This document shows, in pieces, positions 42,004 to 50,489 of a stretch of 64,000 nucleotides of DNA. A model generated the notes under the pieces. That model had not been told where the DNA came from. It did no database searches and saw nothing but the letters and a program-made list of their open reading frames with translations. Position numbers and translations under genes: made by a program. This stretch comes from Streptomyces sp. PsTaAH-137. Lineage in GTDB: Bacteria; Actinomycetota; Actinomycetes; Streptomycetales; Streptomycetaceae. The stretch covers positions 1 through 64,000 of the forward strand of contig NZ_QLLY01000013.1 in NCBI RefSeq assembly GCF_003259365.1, in the 5' to 3' direction. Position 1 is the stretch's first letter. Each line of letters opens with the position of its first letter.

Positions 42004-42022
42004 TTGCCTACCAATAGGGCAA
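42004..42022 (+). promoter_or_regulatory. Imperfect inverted repeat in AT-rich leader of the glycosyltransferase gene
   Basis: TTGCCTA-ccaa-TAGGGCAA lies in a locally AT-rich stretch (41990-42060) 145 bp upstream of the gene at 42165. It is a candidate operator; no regulator is assigned. Confidence 0.35.
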
Positions 42023-42164
42023 CTGTTCTGGAACAAAATGATGATGAAGAACAACCCTCGCCCGGGCATCTCCGTCTAACCATCTGGTAGGCGGAGGACA
42101 CGGATTGAACCGACAGAACCGACGGTCCGGACTGTCCGCGCGGAATGGTGGGATACGGGGACGC

Positions 42165-43424
42165 ATGCAGATTTCTTTCCTGATTCACAACGCGTATGGG
42201 ATCGGAGGGACGATCCGCACCACGTACAACCTCGCCAACACGCTGGCGGAGCAGCACGACGTGGAGGTGGTATCGGTCTTCCGGCACCGCGACGAGCCGG
42301 TGTTCGCGCCCGACCAGCGCATCCGGCTGCGTCACCTGGTGGACCTGCGCAAGGGCTCCGCCGGCTACGACGGCGACGACCCGGCGGCCAAGGAGCCGGC
42401 CACGGTCTTCCCGCGCCACGAGGGCCGTTACGAGCAGTACAGCGCGCTCACCGACCGGCGCATCGCCGAGCACCTCGCGAGCGTCGAGGCGGACGTCGTC
42501 GTCGGCACCCGGCCGGGGCTCAATGTGCACCTCGCCAAGGAGACCCGGCGCGGCCCGCTGCGCGTCGGCCAGGAGCACCTCACGCTCGACACCCACACGC
42601 CGGGCCTGCTGCGCCAGCTGCGGAAGGTCTACCCGCGCCTGGACGCCCTCACCACGACCACCGAGGCCGACGCCCGCGCCTACCGCGAGCGGATGCGGCT
42701 GCCCGGTGTCCGGATCGAGGCCATGTCCAATCCGGTGCCCGCCCCGGGGATCACCCCCGCCGACGGCGACGCCAAGTGGGTCGTGGCCGCCGGCCGGCTC
42801 GCCCCCGTCAAGCGGTACGACCTGCTGATCAGGGCCTTCGACAAGGTGCGCGCCGAGCGCCCCGACTGGCGGCTGCGGATCTACGGCGCGGGGCGCCAGA
42901 AGGACAAGCTGCGCACCCTCATCGACCAGCTCGGGCTCTACAACCACGTCTTCCTGATGGGCCCGGCCAACCCGATCGAGCCGGAGTGGGCGAAAGGTTC
43001 CGTCGCTGCCGTGACCTCGACCTTCGAGTCCTTCGGCATGACCATCGTCGAAGCCATGCGGTGCGGGCTCCCGGTCGTCGCCACCGACTGCCCGCACGGG
43101 CCCGGCGAGATCATCCACGACGGGGTCGACGGCCGCCTCGTCGAGGTCGGCAACGTCGACGCGATCGCCGGTGGCCTGCTGGAGCTCATCAACGACGACA
43201 AGCGGCGCCAGGAGATGGCGGCGCGCGCCCTCACCAGCTCCGAGCGGTTCGACCCGGCCCGGATCGCCGAGCGCTACGAGACGCTCTTCGGCTCCCTGAC
43301 CGGACGCGGCGGCTCCGTGAACATGCTGCACCGGGCCCGCGGTTCCCTGCTCGGCGGTGCCTACGTCGTCCGGGACGCGAGTCGCGCCCTGTTCAGATCG
43401 CCCGGGAAGGGGCGCACCGCATGA
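42165..43424 (+). CDS. Glycosyltransferase family 4
   Basis: A 419-residue GT-B enzyme with N-terminal HNAYGIGGTIRTTYNLANTL (Gly-rich donor loop region, ~8-27) and C-terminal AAGRLAPVKRYDLLIRAF (~205) and GT4 motif STFESFGMTIVEAMRCG (E-x7-E). ATG at 42165 follows ATACGGGGACGC. It overlaps the next gene by 4 bp (ATGA), so they act together. Product unknown; a surface glycan or wall polymer is plausible. Confidence 0.88.
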   Translation: MQISFLIHNAYGIGGTIRTTYNLANTLAEQHDVEVVSVFRHRDEPVFAPDQRIRLRHLVDLRKGSAGYDGDDPAAKEPATVFPRHEGRYEQYSALTDRRIAEHLASVEADVVVGTRPGLNVHLAKETRRGPLRVGQEHLTLDTHTPGLLRQLRKVYPRLDALTTTTEADARAYRERMRLPGVRIEAMSNPVPAPGITPADGDAKWVVAAGRLAPVKRYDLLIRAFDKVRAERPDWRLRIYGAGRQKDKLRTLIDQLGLYNHVFLMGPANPIEPEWAKGSVAAVTSTFESFGMTIVEAMRCGLPVVATDCPHGPGEIIHDGVDGRLVEVGNVDAIAGGLLELINDDKRRQEMAARALTSSERFDPARIAERYETLFGSLTGRGGSVNMLHRARGSLLGGAYVVRDASRALFRSPGKGRTA

Positions 43425-44254
43425 CACCGCTGGCCACGCCCGCATCGACGTTCGAGTCTGACGACAGGACCGTCCTCATGGCACCCCGCGCCGACTGCAT
43501 CGCCGACTCCGCCGGAGGTCTCACCTTCGACGTCACCGACCACGGAGCGGCCGGCTCCGCGTACCTCGTCCTGGTCGAGCGCGCCGGCGGCCAGGAGATG
43601 CGGCTGCCGCTCGCCCAGGTCGACGACGGGAGGCTGCGCGCCTCGCTGCCGATAGGGGTGGAGCTGGCCGAGGGGCGCTGGGACGCGTTCGCCGAGGTCG
43701 CCGGTGGTGAACCGGCCCGTCTCGCGCCGGGAGTGAACGATCTGCGCTCGCTGGTGGACCGGGCGCCCAGCGGATCACGCGGCCATGTCGCCGTCCGCAT
43801 CCCGTACGCCACGAAGAACGGCAACCTGTCGGTCCGCAGCTGGCGCCGCGCACCGCACGCAGAAGCCGGTGAACTCCTCATCACCGGAACCGAGTTGAGC
43901 GTGCACGGCCGCGTCTACGGCACGCCGATCACCGCCAAGGCGAGCGCCGAGCTGCGGGCGCGCGACGACGGTCCGGTGTTCCGGGGCGAAGTCGACGTCG
44001 ACGGATCCGAGTTCACCCTGCGGATCGCCTACGAGGAGCTGTCCGAGGGCCGCTGGGACCTGTGGGTGCGGCCCGGCGGCGAGGACGGGCCCGAGGTGCG
44101 GGTGGCCCGGCTGCTCGACGACATCGCCGACAAGAAGCAGATCTTCGCCTACCCGGTGACCCCGTTCGCCGCCGCGGGCCGCGACCTGACCGCCGAGCCC
44201 TACTACACCGGGGACAACGATCTCGCCGTCGTGGTGCGCGCCGTCGAGCCCTAG
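43421..44254 (+). CDS. Conserved beta-rich partner of the glycosyltransferase
   Basis: A 277-residue protein made of repeated beta-strand motifs: two stretches read GRWDAFAEVAGGEP and GRWDLWVRPGGEDGPEVRVARLLDD, suggesting an internal duplication of an immunoglobulin-like module. No signal peptide or enzyme motif is visible. The ATG at 43421 overlaps the glycosyltransferase stop. The TAG stop at 44252-44254 is also the first CTAG of a MITE-like element. Possibly a glycan-recognition or scaffold protein (inference). Confidence 0.7.
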   Translation: MTPLATPASTFESDDRTVLMAPRADCIADSAGGLTFDVTDHGAAGSAYLVLVERAGGQEMRLPLAQVDDGRLRASLPIGVELAEGRWDAFAEVAGGEPARLAPGVNDLRSLVDRAPSGSRGHVAVRIPYATKNGNLSVRSWRRAPHAEAGELLITGTELSVHGRVYGTPITAKASAELRARDDGPVFRGEVDVDGSEFTLRIAYEELSEGRWDLWVRPGGEDGPEVRVARLLDDIADKKQIFAYPVTPFAAAGRDLTAEPYYTGDNDLAVVVRAVEP

Positions 44255-44429
44255 GGCCTGTCTTCAAACTCCCCTCGTCGCCCGGAGGGCGGCCCCGCGG
44301 CGTCTGGTGCGTGCTCTCGGCGTGCCGGGCGTAAGGCCTCGTACTGGACGTACTCGGCTTTGCGCCCGGTGCGGCGAGAGTGCGTGCCAGGCGTCGCGGG
44401 GCAGAGGGGAGTTTGAAGACAGGTCCTAG
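44251..44429. mobile_element. MITE-like element 2 (179 bp, CTAG-bounded)
   Basis: It starts and ends with CTAG; the terminal inverted repeats (44251-44275 and 44405-44429) match at 24 of 25 positions. The core is the reverse complement of that at 11131-11286, lacking the extra hairpin. The outer CTAGNNCCTGTCT matches element 1, while the inner arm sequence (TCAAACTCCCC) differs from element 1 (CCCAGATCCC). There is no transposase. Confidence 0.75.
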
Positions 44430-44467
44430 GGGCGGCGCGGACCGCCGCGCGGGGCACAATCGGGCGC

Positions 44468-45520
44468 ATGCTTGAGACCTCTGCCCGGCTGCTGCGGCTG
44501 CTCTCCCTGCTCCAGGCCCACCGCGAGTGGTCGGGGCCCGAGCTGTCCGAGCGGCTCGGCGTCAGCGCGCGCACCGTGCGGCGGGACGTCGACCGGCTCC
44601 GCGAGCTCGGGTATCCGGTGCACGCCAGCCCGGGCACCGGGGGCGGGTACCAGCTGGGTGTGGGGGCCGAACTGCCGCCGCTGCTGCTCGACGACGACGA
44701 GGCCGTCGCCGTGGCGGTGGGGCTGCGGACGGCGGCGGGGCAGGGGATCGCCGGGATCGGCGAGACGTCGGTGCGGGCCCTCGCCAAGCTGGAGCAGGTG
44801 CTGCCGCACCGGCTGCGCCGCCGCGTCGGCGCCCTGAACGCGTACACCGTGCCCATGCTGCGCGGCGCCGGAGCGGAGGCCGTCGACCCCGGGCTGCTGA
44901 GCGAACTCGCCGCCGCCTGCCGGGACTCGGAGCGGCTGCGGTTCGCGTACGTGGGGCACGGCGGCGAGGAGAGCCGGCGGACCGTGGAACCCCTGCGCCT
45001 CGTGTGCAGCGAGCGGCGCTGGTACCTCGTGGCCTGGGACGTCGAGCGGGACGACTGGCGGACGTTCCGCGTCGACCGGGTCACGCCGACGCCCCCGCAC
45101 GGGCCGCGCTTCCAGCCGCGTACACCGCCCGCCGACGACCTCGCCGCCTACGTCTCCCGGGGCGTCTCCACCCGCGCGTACGCCACCGAGGCCGTGGTGC
45201 GTCTCCTCGCGCCGGTGGCCGAGGCGCGGCAGCGGATCTCGCCGACGGCCGGGACGCTGGAGGCCGAGAGCGACGGGACGTGTCTGCTGCGCACCGGGGC
45301 CGTCAGCCTCGACGTGATGGTCTGGCACATCGCTTCCACCGGCTTCGAGTTCGAGGTCGTCGAGCCGGCCGCGCTGGCCGACACCATCAGCGCGGTGCGG
45401 GACCGTCTGGACCGTGCGCTACGGCGGTCGTCGACGACCGGGTCCGCTCCTCGAACGCCGCGAACTCCGGATGGTGCAGATCGAACGCCGGGGCCTCCGA
45501 GCGGATCCGGGGCAGCGTGA
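44468..45520 (+). CDS. WYL-domain transcriptional regulator (HTH_11 type)
   Basis: A 350-residue regulator with an N-terminal HTH_11 domain (~6-60, ARTVRRDVDRLRELGYPVHA), then a WYL domain (~135-215, with the WYL triad in ERRWYLVAWD) and a C-terminal extension (WCX-like). WYL domains sense ligands such as nucleic acids or nucleotides. The last ~45 codons run antisense through the 3' end of ctaD (134-bp overlap). ATG at 44468 is the only sensible start. The regulon is unknown. Confidence 0.85.
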   Translation: MLETSARLLRLLSLLQAHREWSGPELSERLGVSARTVRRDVDRLRELGYPVHASPGTGGGYQLGVGAELPPLLLDDDEAVAVAVGLRTAAGQGIAGIGETSVRALAKLEQVLPHRLRRRVGALNAYTVPMLRGAGAEAVDPGLLSELAAACRDSERLRFAYVGHGGEESRRTVEPLRLVCSERRWYLVAWDVERDDWRTFRVDRVTPTPPHGPRFQPRTPPADDLAAYVSRGVSTRAYATEAVVRLLAPVAEARQRISPTAGTLEAESDGTCLLRTGAVSLDVMVWHIASTGFEFEVVEPAALADTISAVRDRLDRALRRSSTTGSAPRTPRTPDGADRTPGPPSGSGAA

Positions 45521-47102
45521 CGAAGTTGTGCCGGGGCGGCGGGCACGCCGTCGCCCACTCCAGCGAGCGGCCGTACCCCCACGGATCGTCGACCTCGACC
45601 TTCGTGCCGTACTTGGCGGTCCTCCAGACGTTGTAGAGGAACGGCAGCGTGGAGAGGCCGAGCAGGAAGGCGCCGAGCGAGGAGATCGTGTTGAGCGCCG
45701 TGAAGCCGTCCGCCGCCAGATAGTCCGCGTACCGGCGCGGCATGCCCTCCGCGCCCAGCCAGTGCTGCACCAGGAACGTGGTGTGGAAGCCGACGAACAG
45801 CGTCCAGAAGTGGATCTTCCCGAGCCGTTCGTCGAGCAGCTTGCCGGTCAGCTTCGGCCACCAGAAGTAGAAGCCGCCGAACGTGGCGAAGACGACGGTG
45901 CCGAAGACGACGTAGTGGAAGTGCGCGACGACGAAGTACGTGTCCGAGACGTGGAAGTCCATCGGCGGCGAGGCCAGGATGACGCCGGTCAGCCCGCCGA
46001 ACAGGAACGTCACCAGGAAGCCGACCGACCAGAGCATCGGTGTCTCGAAGGAGAGCGAGCCCTTGAGCATGGTGCCGGTCCAGTTGAAGAACTTCACGCC
46101 CGTCGGCACCGCGATCAGGAACGACATGAAGGAGAAGAAGGGGAGCAGGACCCCTCCGGTCACGAACATGTGGTGCGCCCACACGACCACCGACAGGCCG
46201 GTGATCGCCATCGTCGCGCCGACCAGCATCGTGTAGCCCCAGATCGGCTTGCGGCTGAAGACCGGGATGATCTCGCTGATGATGCCGAAGAAGGGCAGCG
46301 CGATGATGTAGACCTCGGGATGGCCGAAGAACCAGAACAGGTGCTGCCACAGCAGCGCGCCTCCGTTCTCCGCCTCGAAGACCACCGAGCCGAACCGCCG
46401 GTCCGCCTCCAGGACCAGCAGCGCGGCGGCCAGCACCGGGAAGGCGAGCAGCACGAGGATCGACGTGAACAGCGTGTTCCACGTGAAGATCGGCATCCGG
46501 AACATCGTCATGCCCGGCGCCCGCATCCCGATGATCGTCGTCAGGAAGTTCACCGAGCCCAGGATCGTGCCGAACCCGGCGAGCGCGAGCACCATGATCC
46601 ACAGATCGGCGCCGACACCGGGCGACCGGGTCAGGCTGTTCAGCGGCGCGTACGCGAACCAGCCGAAGTCGGCGGCACCGCCCGGCACCACGAGCGAGCC
46701 GAGCACGATCAGGCCGCCGAAGAGGAACAGCCAGTACGAGAGCATGTTCAGCCGCGGGAACGCCACGTCCGGGGAGCCGATCTGGAGCGGCATGATCTCG
46801 TTGGCGAACCCGGCGAACGTCGGCGTCGCGAAGAGCAGCAGCATGATCGTGCCGTGCATCGTGAAGAGCTGGTTGTACTCCTCGTTGGAGAGGACCTGCA
46901 GCCCGGGGCGGGCCAGCTCGGCGCGCATCAGCAGCGCCATCACGCCGCCGACCAGGAAGAAGACGAAGGCCGTGATCAGGTAGAGGTGGCCGATCTTCTT
47001 GTGGTCGGTCGTGGTCAGCCAGTCCACCACGATGCGGCCCGGCTGCCGCTCGCGGACCTGTCCCGCCGTGCGCGGTCCGGCCGCCACCCCGGTCGTTCCC
47101 AT
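45387..47102 (-). CDS. ctaD: Cytochrome c oxidase subunit I
   Basis: A 571-residue haem-copper oxidase subunit I, with 12 expected helices. Visible metal ligands: haem a His in FTMHGTIM, CuB-His/Tyr cross-link motif GHPEVYII (~275), CuB His pair WAHHMF (~325) and haem a3 region VAHFHYVVFGT (~400-410). It reduces O2 to water and pumps protons in the aa3 branch. ATG at 47102 follows GAGGGGG. It stands alone: no ctaC/E/F neighbours, so this is probably a second copy. It overlaps the WYL gene 3' ends by 134 bp. Confidence 0.94.
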   Translation of the reverse strand: MGTTGVAAGPRTAGQVRERQPGRIVVDWLTTTDHKKIGHLYLITAFVFFLVGGVMALLMRAELARPGLQVLSNEEYNQLFTMHGTIMLLLFATPTFAGFANEIMPLQIGSPDVAFPRLNMLSYWLFLFGGLIVLGSLVVPGGAADFGWFAYAPLNSLTRSPGVGADLWIMVLALAGFGTILGSVNFLTTIIGMRAPGMTMFRMPIFTWNTLFTSILVLLAFPVLAAALLVLEADRRFGSVVFEAENGGALLWQHLFWFFGHPEVYIIALPFFGIISEIIPVFSRKPIWGYTMLVGATMAITGLSVVVWAHHMFVTGGVLLPFFSFMSFLIAVPTGVKFFNWTGTMLKGSLSFETPMLWSVGFLVTFLFGGLTGVILASPPMDFHVSDTYFVVAHFHYVVFGTVVFATFGGFYFWWPKLTGKLLDERLGKIHFWTLFVGFHTTFLVQHWLGAEGMPRRYADYLAADGFTALNTISSLGAFLLGLSTLPFLYNVWRTAKYGTKVEVDDPWGYGRSLEWATACPPPRHNFVTLPRIRSEAPAFDLHHPEFAAFEERTRSSTTAVAHGPDGPAPR

Positions 47103-47377
47103 CGCCTGCCCCCTCGCCGCATCGCGCCCCGGGCTTGCTTCGAACTCAGGCCATGATGCTCGCGCGACCACCCCCGCGACAGAGGGCGCGCACCGGTTTC
47201 TGGCATGGACAGGCAATTGTCGGACAGCCTCAACTCGCCGGTGTCACCACGGGATTCGGAATACCGCGGATATGGTCCGGGGGCGTCCCGGTAATTGTCC
47301 CGGGGGGCGGTTTCGCGCCCATTGCGGGGCGATCCGGAATTCCGTGCGCCGGCGGCGCTTCCCCGGGCGTGGCGAGG

Positions 47378-47399
47378 GCGCGTAAGAAGCGCGTAAGAA
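47378..47399 (+). repeat. Direct repeat of GCGCGTAAGAA
   Basis: Two adjacent 11-bp copies lie in the 450-bp gap between ctaD and the I78 gene. Otherwise that gap (47103-47552) shows no gene or strong hairpin; it should hold the divergent promoters. Confidence 0.5.
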
Positions 47400-47552
47400 G
47401 TAAGGAAACCCTCGAACGTGTGAGGAACTCGGACGAAAACTCGGCGTCGCGATTCGTCGTGATCTTGTGACGGAAGCGTGACAGTAGGACAGTCCGACGG
47501 GGGCATTCGGGCGGGCCTGGCGCCACCCGCGCACACGGCCTACGGTGGCGGC

Positions 47553-47756
47553 ATGGCACCCACGCAGGGATCACAGGACACCCCCGACCGCTACGTCGGC
47601 CTCGACGCCGAGAGTGCCGAGCGGCAGGCCCACGACCGGGGCTGGTCGACCGTCCGGCAGCTGCCGCCGGGCGCGATCATCACCATGGAGTACCGCGCGG
47701 GCCGGCTGAACTTCGAGGTCAGGGACGGCACGGTGACGCGCGCCTGGAAGGGGTGA
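47553..47756 (+). CDS. Small I78-family peptidase-inhibitor-domain protein
   Basis: A 67-residue protein, mostly one I78-like domain: PDRYVGLDAESAERQA (~12-27) and the terminal GRLNFEVRDGTVTRAWKG (~50-67) with the typical R-x-N and G-x-V-x-R spacing. It has no signal peptide, so a cytosolic role is expected. The start is ATG at 47553, with GGTGG five bases upstream. A strong terminator follows. Confidence 0.75.
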   Translation: MAPTQGSQDTPDRYVGLDAESAERQAHDRGWSTVRQLPPGAIITMEYRAGRLNFEVRDGTVTRAWKG

Positions 47757-47778
47757 GCCTCGACGGGCCGCGCGTGCG

Positions 47779-47816
47779 CGAAGGCCCCCGGAGCCGTGTG
47801 GCTCCGGGGGCCTTCG
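47779..47816. terminator. Bidirectional terminator
   Basis: A perfect 17-bp stem (CGAAGGCCCCCGGAGCC / GGCTCCGGGGGCCTTCG) with a 4-nt loop lies between the I78 gene and the convergent PAP2 gene. Confidence 0.85.
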
Positions 47817-47874
47817 TCGTGCGGGGTGGTTGTGCGTACCGGCCCCGCTGTCCTGGGTACCCGCTGCGCGGGTT

Positions 47875-48864
47875 CTAGGCCCGCTGCGGGTCCGCTGTGC
47901 CCGCCCGCGTCGATCCGCGGGTGCTCGCGGGGCGTCTGCTGCCCGCGGGGGTGGCCGGGGTGCGCTCGCCGCGGGGCGTGTGCGGGCCCTGGGGGAGGAG
48001 CGCCGAGGGGCGGCTCGCCGGGCGGTTCGGCGCCGCGACCGGCTCGCGGGTGCGCGCCGGGGCGGGGGCCGGGAGCGGCTCCGCGGCCGGCTCGGCGCCC
48101 GTGCGGCCGGACCGGAGACGGTCGCGGACCGCGAGGATCCTGGCCTCGGCCCGCGCGACCAGCGGTTCGATCCAGGGCAGCGCCAGCAGGATCAGCAGAC
48201 CCGCGGCCCAGCCCAGGAGCACGTCGCTCAGCCAGTGCGTACCGAGGTAGACGGTGGTCAGGCCGACGCTGAGGGAGATCACCGCGGAGACGGCGGAGAG
48301 CCAGCGGCGGGCCCGCGGCGTGGAGGCCAGGTAGGCGAGGATGCCCCAGGTCACCACCGCGTTCGCCGTGTGGCCGGAGGGGAATATATCGCCGCCCTGC
48401 CACATCTCGTTCGAGCCGATCATGGTGGCGTAGTGCGGGCCCGCGCGGCCCATGCCGTACTTGGCCGCGCCCACCGTCACATTGAGCAGCAGCAGGGCCG
48501 TACCGAACATCAGCAGGGGGCGCAGGGTGTGCTGGCGCCACGAGCGCCAGCCCAGCCAGGCCGTCACCATCACGGCCGTCGGGCCGCGCTGGCCGAGCAC
48601 GACCCAGTAGTCGAGGAACGCGTGGATCTCCGGCCACTGCTGGTAGGGCCGGAAGAACATGACCTGCCAGTCGAACGCGACCAGCCAGGACGTGACCAGG
48701 ACGGCCACCACGATCGCGAGGTAGAAGGACAGGGTCAGCCCGAAGAGCACGACACGGTGCCGGCTCATGCGGGGCATGCCCACATGCGCCGGCCGTTCGG
48801 GCTCGCGGTCGAGCCGGGCGAAGACCCGCTCGACCCGGCGGGTCAGGTTTGGTTCGGTACGCAC
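47875..48864 (-). CDS. PAP2-family membrane phosphatase
   Basis: A 329-residue membrane protein with six hydrophobic helices and the three PAP2 motifs: KYGMGRAGP (~152), PSGH (~175) and GTHWLSD (~220). It would dephosphorylate a lipid pyrophosphate or phosphatidic acid. The long Pro/Arg/Ala-rich cytosolic C-terminus (~80 residues) is disordered. GTG at 48864 (VRTEPNLTRR) is preferred to the upstream open frame, which is unlikely to be coding; the ribosome-binding site is weak. Confidence 0.85.
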   Translation of the reverse strand: MRTEPNLTRRVERVFARLDREPERPAHVGMPRMSRHRVVLFGLTLSFYLAIVVAVLVTSWLVAFDWQVMFFRPYQQWPEIHAFLDYWVVLGQRGPTAVMVTAWLGWRSWRQHTLRPLLMFGTALLLLNVTVGAAKYGMGRAGPHYATMIGSNEMWQGGDIFPSGHTANAVVTWGILAYLASTPRARRWLSAVSAVISLSVGLTTVYLGTHWLSDVLLGWAAGLLILLALPWIEPLVARAEARILAVRDRLRSGRTGAEPAAEPLPAPAPARTREPVAAPNRPASRPSALLPQGPHTPRGERTPATPAGSRRPASTRGSTRAGTADPQRA

Positions 48865-49101
48865 CCAATCGACGCTACAGCGGGTGAGTGGTGGACCGGC
48901 TCGAAACAGGGGCTTTGTGATGACGATGTGATGTGGGATTGATCTCAGCGCGAGGTTTATTCCCCGGATTCCGATTACCGGAGAGCGTTGTTCCCATGAA
49001 TTCGGTGATCGTTTAAACAGGCCGGTTTTAGTTCGCTTTTGAATGCGTTCACCGCTTGCTGGCACGGAATTCTCCGTCCGGTCAGGGGCGGGCGGGACCG
49101 G

Positions 49102-50241
49102 TCACGGCGGTCCCGAGCCGTTGAGCCAGAACGCCCCGTACCCGGCCGAGACCAGCGCGAGCCCGCCCAGCACCCACGCCGCCGCAGGTCGGCGGGTGTG
49201 CCACCGGGCCAGGGCCACCGCCGGCGGCAGCAGCAGCGGGAACGCGGGCAGCATCAGCCGGGGCTTCGATCCGAAGTACCCCGAGGAACACAGGGCAAGC
49301 GCGAGCACGACCCCCGTGTAGACGAGCAGCGGCACCGGCTGGCCCTGGCGCACCCCGGCCACGTACAGCCAGACGACGAGCACGACCCCGACGATCAGAC
49401 CGGTCCCGGCGAGCGCCCCGGGCAGCGAGGTGAACTTGTCCGCGACGAACCGGGCGAAGGCCAGACCGCCGTCGAAGCCGTTGCCCCACTGCCCCTGCAC
49501 GTCGAGATAGCCGAGGAGCCCGCCGCCAGTACGGTGCCCGACCCACAGCACGTACGAGGCCGCGCCCGCCGGCGCCAGCAGCACTCCGGCTACCAGCCGC
49601 CACGGCACCCGCCGCTCCCGCCGCACCCACAGCGCGGCCGCCACCCACACCGCCGCCACGACCGCCGCGCCGATCGGCCGGGTCAGCCCGGCCAGCGAGG
49701 CGAGCAGCCCGGCCGTCACCCAGCGCCGCCGCAGGACCGCGTACAGTCCCCACGCCGCGAGCGCCGTGAACAGGGCCTCGCTGTACGCCATCGACGCCAC
49801 GATCCCGATGGGCAGCGCGCCCCAGAGCACCGCGAGACAGACCCCGGCCCGGTGGCCGGAGACCCGGGCGCCGACCGCGTAGATCCCCCACGCCGCCGCG
49901 AGCGAGGCGAGCCAGCTCACCACCATGCCCGCCTGGCCGTACGACAGCGGGGTGAGCGCCGACCCCAGCCGCTCCAGCCAGGGCAGCAGCGGGAAGAACG
50001 CGAGGTTCGAGTGGACGCTCCCGTCGGGCAGCGTCACCGACCAGCCGTAACCGTGCTCGGCGACCCGCGTGTACCAGAGCGAGTCCCAGCGGGCGGTCAG
50101 CAGCGTCAGCCAGCTCTTGCCCTCGGCGGCGCTCCACAGCGCCAGCACGAGCACACCCAGGGCGCGCACGGCCGCGTACCCGAGGAGGGCCGGGGCCGCC
50201 CGCCGCAGCGCGGGCCGGTCTTGTCGATCATCGTCCGTCAC
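49102..50241 (-). CDS. PIG-V-like mannosyltransferase family membrane protein
   Basis: A 379-residue membrane protein with about nine to ten hydrophobic helices. The luminal loop after the first helix holds ARWDSLWYTRVAEHGYG (~50-66) with the conserved WDS..W and HG residues of PIG-V-type GT-C transferases. These enzymes use polyprenyl-phosphate sugars. GTG at 50241 is used; no good ribosome-binding site is seen. The gene is divergent from the MFS gene; the acceptor is unknown. Confidence 0.75.
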   Translation of the reverse strand: MTDDDRQDRPALRRAAPALLGYAAVRALGVLVLALWSAAEGKSWLTLLTARWDSLWYTRVAEHGYGWSVTLPDGSVHSNLAFFPLLPWLERLGSALTPLSYGQAGMVVSWLASLAAAWGIYAVGARVSGHRAGVCLAVLWGALPIGIVASMAYSEALFTALAAWGLYAVLRRRWVTAGLLASLAGLTRPIGAAVVAAVWVAAALWVRRERRVPWRLVAGVLLAPAGAASYVLWVGHRTGGGLLGYLDVQGQWGNGFDGGLAFARFVADKFTSLPGALAGTGLIVGVVLVVWLYVAGVRQGQPVPLLVYTGVVLALALCSSGYFGSKPRLMLPAFPLLLPPAVALARWHTRRPAAAWVLGGLALVSAGYGAFWLNGSGPP

Positions 50242-50489
50242 GGCCCCGATTATCGGCGGTCGCCCGCCGTGCTCCGGACGCCACCCGTCCCGGACGAGTG
50301 GCGCACACCACACGCGTGAGCCCATTACGTGAGAGACCCGCCACGTCTGACCGGCCCGAACTCGCGTACTCTGACGGCTCACTCGCCTTATCGCTGCGGG
50401 GCCGGGAGCCGACTCCTCCCGACCGGAGACCGAGGGACATCCCCAGCCCCCGGATCCGCCGATTGCGAGGACCACTGGGAGGTACGCAC

